DNA of 64,000 nucleotides from Sporomusaceae bacterium. GTDB lineage: Bacteria; Bacillota; Negativicutes; UBA1444. A program made the position numbers and the translations under genes. The notes under the pieces were generated by a model, which was given only the letters and a program-made list of their open reading frames with translations, had not been told where the DNA came from and did no database searches. The DNA is taken from positions 183,334-247,333 of the forward strand of contig JAHDPL010000011.1 in NCBI GenBank assembly GCA_018434355.1, read 5' to 3'. This document shows positions 60,164-64,000 of this stretch, piece by piece. The stretch's first letter is position 1; each line of letters starts with the position of its first letter.

Positions 60164-62069
60164 AATCTGCCTCATCGCACCCTATGCGGATTTGGCGGAG
60201 CTGGCCTGCGCGGTGGGACGCGAAACGCCGATCCCGTTCGATGTCTGGGAAGGCAATCTGGAAATCGGCGGTGCTAAAGCGCAACAGGCTGAAAAAGATG
60301 GTGCGCAGGTGATTGTAAGCCGTGGCGGTACGGCTTCGATCATTCGCCAAAAAGTCAATGTGCCGGTCGTGGAGATCCAGGTAACCGGCTATGACGTGCT
60401 AAGGGTGATGCGGCCGCTGATCGGCGCCGGCAAGACAGCTGGCATCGTTGGTTATTTTAATGTAGTGAAGGGTTGCCGTTATGTCTGTGATATTCTGGGG
60501 ATTCACAGCCGGGAGTTCATTTTGCCGACCGACTATACCGAGATCGATTGGGATGAGATTCGGGCCCGATTAAGGCGGATCATCGAAGAAGAAGGCGTCG
60601 ACGTGTTGATCGGCGATACGGTGGCCTTTGCCAACTGTGTTGGCAATCTCGGCCGCGAGGTGCTGCTGATCACTTCGGGCCGGGAGTCGATTTTGCGTGC
60701 GGTGGAAGAAGCGGCGAACCTGTTGTCGGTGCGTGAAGAAGAGCAAAAAAACGCCCAACGGTTCGAAGCGGTGCTGAACTTTGTCCATGATGGGGTGTTG
60801 GCGACCGATGAGAGAGGGTTGCTGACGGTGGTGAATCCGGTGGCGGAAAAAATCTTTGACGTGCAACGCGATGAGGTCTTGGGGTTGCCGGTGACGACGG
60901 TGATCCAGGATACGCGGATCGACAAGGTTCTGGCGTCCGGTTCGCCGGAATTCGACCAACTGCAACAGGCGCCGGCTGGTCATATCCTAACCAACCGAAT
61001 TCCGATCAGGGTCGACGGCGAGGTCAAAGGCGTGGTCGCTACGTTTCAGGAAGTGTCGCAAATCGAGGCGGCGGAGCGGAAAATCCGACAGAACCTATAC
61101 GGCAAGGGGATGGTTACTCGCTATACCTTCCGGGACATTCTGACCAGGGACCCGCAGATGAAAAGGCTGATCAAGCTGGCCAAGGGTTATGCCAAGACCA
61201 ACGCGACAATCCTGATCCAGGGCGAAAGCGGAACCGGCAAGGAACTTTTTGCGCAAAGCATTCATGCCTACAGCCCGCGCGGCCAGGGGCCGTTCGTGGC
61301 GATCAACTGTTCGGCGTTGCCACCGCCGCTATTGGAAAGCGAGCTGTTCGGCTATGTGGAGGGCGCGTTCACAGGGGCGAAACGCAGCGGCAAAATCGGT
61401 CTGTTTGAAATGGCCCACAACGGGACGATTTTCCTTGACGAAATCGGGGAGATGGATCGGACGCTGCAGGCCCGCTTGCTGCGGGTGCTGGAAGAGCGTC
61501 AGGTCATGCGGCTGGGATCGGATTCACTGATTCCGGTCAATATCCGGGTGTTGGCAGCGACCAATCAGGATTTGCGCCGCTTGGCCTCGCAGGGAACATT
61601 CAGGGTCGACCTGCTGTATCGACTGAATGTGCTGAATCTGCCGATGGCGCCGCTAAGGCAGCGAAAAGCCGATATCGCCTATCTGGCCGATTATTTTCTG
61701 TCTCGCTACCAAGCCGAACATAGGCGGCGGATCGAGGCGATCCCGCCTAAAATCAGCGAGTTGTTGGAACGTTATGAATGGCCCGGAAACGTGCGCGAAC
61801 TGAAAAACGTGATGGAACGACTGGTGTTGTCGGCCGAGAACGGCAGGATCGAAGCGGATACCGTCCGGTTGTTGCTGGAAGAGATGCAGGAAATATGGGG
61901 TGGACCTGCAGGTGAAGCCGAAGTGCCCGATTTACTCAACGGTACTTTGCAGCAGATCAAGCAACGGGTGATCGCACAGGCCCTGCAGCGTGAAGGCGGT
62001 AATAAAAGCCGGGCGGCAAAACGACTGGGCGTTGACCGGGCTACGATCGATCGTCTAACAGAAGAATGA
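60153..62069 (+). CDS. Sigma-54 activator with PrpR-type N-terminal domain
   Basis: The 638-residue protein has an N-terminal PrpR_N effector domain (about 1-195; VIVSRGGTASIIRQKVNVPVVEIQVTGYDVLR near 51-82), a PAS domain (about 205-305), a sigma-54 AAA+ domain (about 325-555; GESGTGKELFAQSI, the canonical GAFTGAKRSG loop, FLDEIGEMD) and a C-terminal Fis-type helix-turn-helix (about 598-637). PrpR_N domains bind small metabolites. The gene overlaps ywbE by 11 bases and is followed by a terminator and a sigma-54 promoter driving UxaA genes, the likely target. Confidence 0.92.
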   Translation: MGNKICLIAPYADLAELACAVGRETPIPFDVWEGNLEIGGAKAQQAEKDGAQVIVSRGGTASIIRQKVNVPVVEIQVTGYDVLRVMRPLIGAGKTAGIVGYFNVVKGCRYVCDILGIHSREFILPTDYTEIDWDEIRARLRRIIEEEGVDVLIGDTVAFANCVGNLGREVLLITSGRESILRAVEEAANLLSVREEEQKNAQRFEAVLNFVHDGVLATDERGLLTVVNPVAEKIFDVQRDEVLGLPVTTVIQDTRIDKVLASGSPEFDQLQQAPAGHILTNRIPIRVDGEVKGVVATFQEVSQIEAAERKIRQNLYGKGMVTRYTFRDILTRDPQMKRLIKLAKGYAKTNATILIQGESGTGKELFAQSIHAYSPRGQGPFVAINCSALPPPLLESELFGYVEGAFTGAKRSGKIGLFEMAHNGTIFLDEIGEMDRTLQARLLRVLEERQVMRLGSDSLIPVNIRVLAATNQDLRRLASQGTFRVDLLYRLNVLNLPMAPLRQRKADIAYLADYFLSRYQAEHRRRIEAIPPKISELLERYEWPGNVRELKNVMERLVLSAENGRIEADTVRLLLEEMQEIWGGPAGEAEVPDLLNGTLQQIKQRVIAQALQREGGNKSRAAKRLGVDRATIDRLTEE

Positions 62070-62092
62070 ACAATCGACAATAAATGATGCAA

Positions 62093-62139
62093 AAAGCAGC
62101 GGAGCATTGCTGAAAAATACAGCAATGTTCCGCTGCTTT
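62093..62139 (+). terminator. Intrinsic terminator after the PrpR-like activator
   Basis: A 20-bp stem with one G-U pair (62093-62112 with 62120-62139) around a seven-base A-rich loop, with short T-runs. It separates the activator gene from the sigma-54 promoter 51 bases further on. Confidence 0.85.
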
Positions 62140-62189
62140 GTTTGTGCCTGTGCCGATGACAATTGCTGCTGGCGGCGTTGGTACAACCT

Positions 62190-62205
62190 TGGCATAGAAA
62201 TTGCT
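62190..62205 (+). promoter_or_regulatory. Sigma-54 promoter of the UxaA-KdgT operon
   Basis: TGGCATAGAAATTGCT preceded by T fits the sigma-54 consensus, with GG at 62191-62192 and GC at 62203-62204 spaced exactly 12. A start near 62216 gives a 48-base leader to the UxaA large subunit gene. Confidence 0.88.
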
Positions 62206-62263
62206 AATGCATAGCAAAAGAAAATGCGATGGCTTGCAATGGAGCGAGCAGGGAGGGAAAATA

Positions 62264-63427
62264 ATGAAGTTCATGGGATATCGACGAGCGGACGGGAAAG
62301 CGGGAATCCGTAACCATGTGCTGATATTGCCGGCGGTGGTCTGCGCCAATCGAGTTGCGCGCGGCATTGCCGATATGGTCAGCGGCGCGGTATGGGTGGA
62401 GCATCAAAATGGCTGTACCCAGTTGGGCGCTGATCTGGAACTTTCGAGACGGGTGTTGGTGGCGCATGGCGCTCATCCCAACGTGTTCGGGGTCGTCGTG
62501 GTCGGTCTGGGCTGCGAGACTTTGCGGGCACAGGCGGTGGCGGAAGAGATCCGCGCGGCTTGTCCGGGCAAGCCGGTCAAATTGGTAATCATTCAGGACG
62601 AGGGCGGATCGGTCAAGGCCACGACGGCCGGCGCGATAGCCGCCCGCGAGATGCTTGGCCAGGCCTCGCGTGAGGTGAAGGTGGAGATCGACGCTGCGGA
62701 ATTGATCCTCGGTACCGAGTGCGGCGGATCCGACGCCTGCTCGGGAATCTCGGCCAACCCGGCACTGGGTAAAGCCAGCGATTTGTTGATTGAAGACGGC
62801 GGCACGGTGATTCTGGCGGAAACGACTGAATTGATCGGCGCAGAACACATTGTGGCAGCCCGGGCGGTGTCTCCGGCTGTTGCTGAACGCTGTTATGAAG
62901 TGATTGCCCGCTGCGAAAAGCAGGCGACCGATATGGGCGTCGACATGCGGGGCGGTCAGCCGACACCCGGCAATATCGAAGGCGGTTTGTCATCGATCGA
63001 GGAAAAATCACTAGGCTGTGTGTATAAGGCGGGAACCAAACCGTTGCAGGATGTGATCGACTATGCGATGCCGGTGACGAAACGCGGACTGGTGTGGATG
63101 GATACGCCGGGGCAGGATATCGAGCAGTTGACCGGCATGGTGGCAGGCGGCTGCCAAATCGTGGTGTTTACTACCGGACGGGGGACTTGTTGCGGTTCAC
63201 CGATCGTGCCAACGATCAAGGTTGCGACCAACAGTGAATTGTTCCGTCATATGAATGACAACATAGACCTCGACGCCGGACCGATTGTCGCAGGCGCAGC
63301 AACCGTCGACCAGATCGGCCAGGTTATCTATGACGAGATGTTGGCGGTGGCGTCCGGTAAGCTTTGCAAGGCGGAAATCCTTGGTTTCAATGATTTTGCA
63401 ATTCACCGGATCGGACCGACCATGTAG
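62264..63427 (+). CDS. UxaA-family sugar-acid dehydratase/lyase, large (C-terminal type) subunit
   Basis: The 387-residue protein has the altronate/galactarate dehydratase core: GYRRADGKAGIRNHVLILP near 4-22, WVEHQNGCTQLGAD near 44-57, IIQDEGGSVKAT near 107-118, GTECGGSDACSGISANPALG near 147-166 and GRGTCCGSPIVPTIKVATN near 304-322, the cysteines that hold iron. Family members dehydrate altronate or galactarate, or split sulfolactate. GGGAGGG precedes the ATG. The small subunit follows as a separate gene, and a KdgT-type permease after that. Confidence 0.88.
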   Translation: MKFMGYRRADGKAGIRNHVLILPAVVCANRVARGIADMVSGAVWVEHQNGCTQLGADLELSRRVLVAHGAHPNVFGVVVVGLGCETLRAQAVAEEIRAACPGKPVKLVIIQDEGGSVKATTAGAIAAREMLGQASREVKVEIDAAELILGTECGGSDACSGISANPALGKASDLLIEDGGTVILAETTELIGAEHIVAARAVSPAVAERCYEVIARCEKQATDMGVDMRGGQPTPGNIEGGLSSIEEKSLGCVYKAGTKPLQDVIDYAMPVTKRGLVWMDTPGQDIEQLTGMVAGGCQIVVFTTGRGTCCGSPIVPTIKVATNSELFRHMNDNIDLDAGPIVAGAATVDQIGQVIYDEMLAVASGKLCKAEILGFNDFAIHRIGPTM

Positions 63428-63463
63428 TTTGGGCCTGAGTTCGGAAAATGCTTGGAGGGATGA

Positions 63464-63757
63464 ATGATGTCGCAAAAGCACGCCATTGTGATGAATGAGA
63501 AGGACAATACGGCCACGGCCGTGGAGGCGATCGATGCTGGAACAGCCGTGGTGGTAAGCGTCGCCGGGCAAGATCTCGCGGTCGCGGTCAAACACAAAAT
63601 ACCGTTCGGGCATAAATTCGCTTTACGCGCGATCGAACCCGGCGGTCCGGTGATCAAGTACGGCGAAACGATCGGATATGCAACAAAACCGATTGCCGGC
63701 GGCGAACATGTTCATGTTCACAATCTGGAAAGCGGGAGGGGTAGGGGCGATAAATAA
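63464..63757 (+). CDS. UxaA-family small (SAF-domain) subunit
   Basis: The 97-residue protein is a stand-alone SAF domain: HAIVMNEKDNTATAVEAI near 6-23, HKIPFGHKFALRAIEPGGPVIKYGETIGYAT near 43-73 and a HVHVHNLES end. It forms the N-terminal part of one-chain altronate dehydratases. Here it is a separate gene that follows, rather than precedes, the large subunit. GGAGGG lies ahead of two ATG codons (63464 and 63467). Confidence 0.88.
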   Translation: MMSQKHAIVMNEKDNTATAVEAIDAGTAVVVSVAGQDLAVAVKHKIPFGHKFALRAIEPGGPVIKYGETIGYATKPIAGGEHVHVHNLESGRGRGDK

Positions 63758-63829
63758 AGCGTTCTGAAGAGCGAGGTCGAACCGAGCCGATATTGCCTGA
63801 GACAAAACAGAAATGAAGGAGTGTAAGTG

Positions 63830-64000
63830 GTGCAAATTAAAAAATCGATCGAGAAAGTTCCCGGCGGTCTGATGGTTGTCCCTTTGTTCTTTGCTGCTTT
63901 GCTGAACACCATTGACCAGATGCACATCCCCTTTATCATGTCCTTCTTGAAGTCCCTGGGCGTGGCGCCGGTCAAGCCGGGTATCTACGAGTTTCTAAAA
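63830..64000 (+). CDS. kdgT: 2-keto-3-deoxygluconate permease (KdgT-like), 3' end outside window
   Basis: The first 57 codons read KKSIEKVPGGLMVVPLFFAAL, then LLNTIDQMHIPF and later FLKSLGVAPVKPG, matching the start of KdgT-type permeases, which import 2-keto-3-deoxygluconate with protons. AAGGAG lies eight bases before GTG 63830; GTG 63827 is also possible. It is third in the sigma-54 operon with the UxaA subunits. The rest lies beyond the window, so the identity is from the N-terminus only. Confidence 0.8.
   Translation, partial: MQIKKSIEKVPGGLMVVPLFFAALLNTIDQMHIPFIMSFLKSLGVAPVKPGIYEFLK

Overview
The window looks like a chromosomal segment of a Negativicutes bacterium of the Sporomusa type (Firmicutes with a diderm envelope). 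The call rests on several things read together: strong AGGAGG-type ribosome sites with frequent TTG/GTG starts, a T-box leader, a Firmicutes-type class III fructose-1,6-bisphosphatase, several sigma-54 promoters with enhancer-binding proteins, and a tandem pair of CobT paralogues behind a cobalamin riboswitch that matches the ArsA/ArsB phenol-activating enzyme known from Sporomusa ovata. No rRNA, tRNA, CRISPR array, insertion sequence or phage gene was seen; this is core/metabolic DNA, dense in signalling genes.

Layout. 1-2.6 kb: the tail of an unknown CDS, a YheO-type regulator, an MFS transporter and a PNPOx-like flavoprotein. 2.6-7.2 kb: a sigma-54 activator followed by a sigma-54 promoter and a three-gene catabolic operon (CitMHS transporter plus a two-gene AtuA module). 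7.2-7.6 kb: a hairpin-rich intergenic region. 7.6-15.2 kb: exonuclease III, ornithine-cyclodeaminase-like protein, a secreted bicupin and a secreted C-N hydrolase, threonine aldolase, a flavodoxin-fold protein, and a permease with no normal start codon. 15.4-22.9 kb: a signalling cluster of STAS protein, hybrid histidine kinase, PAS-PucR regulator, STAS protein and chemoreceptor. 23-34 kb: two nitroreductases, a class I amidotransferase divergent from a PRPP synthetase paralogue, EamA transporter, fbp, a CACHE-GGDEF-EAL protein followed directly by an orphan TRAP-type binding protein, and a PfpI protein. 34-36 kb: a sodium:solute symporter behind a T-box leader that carries two T-box/terminator units in series. 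36-44 kb: diguanylate cyclase, M20 peptidase, acetyltransferase, ABC-F protein, small membrane and cupin proteins, MscL.

44.2-49 kb: OsmC protein, an OFA-family transporter with a sigma-54 promoter and twin upstream dyads, then the cobalamin riboswitch and arsA-arsB. 49-57.7 kb: a diguanylate cyclase, then a run of hydrolases (alpha/beta hydrolase, gamma-glutamyltransferase-like, P1 peptidase, M19 dipeptidase) with a DUF3870 protein and a DcuC carrier, readable as an uptake and cleavage pathway for small amide or peptide substrates. 57.7-64 kb: a CtpA-type protease, a membrane protein, a YwbE protein, a PrpR-like sigma-54 activator and its probable target, a sigma-54 promoter driving a UxaA-type dehydratase (large then small subunit) and a KdgT-type permease cut by the window end.

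The recurring theme is environmental sensing coupled to uptake and breakdown of organic acids and amides: three sigma-54 promoters each sit before a transport or catabolic operon, and three c-di-GMP enzymes, one chemoreceptor and two STAS proteins lie between them. Start sites were chosen by ribosome-site position; function calls are from recognisable family motifs, with no database search.
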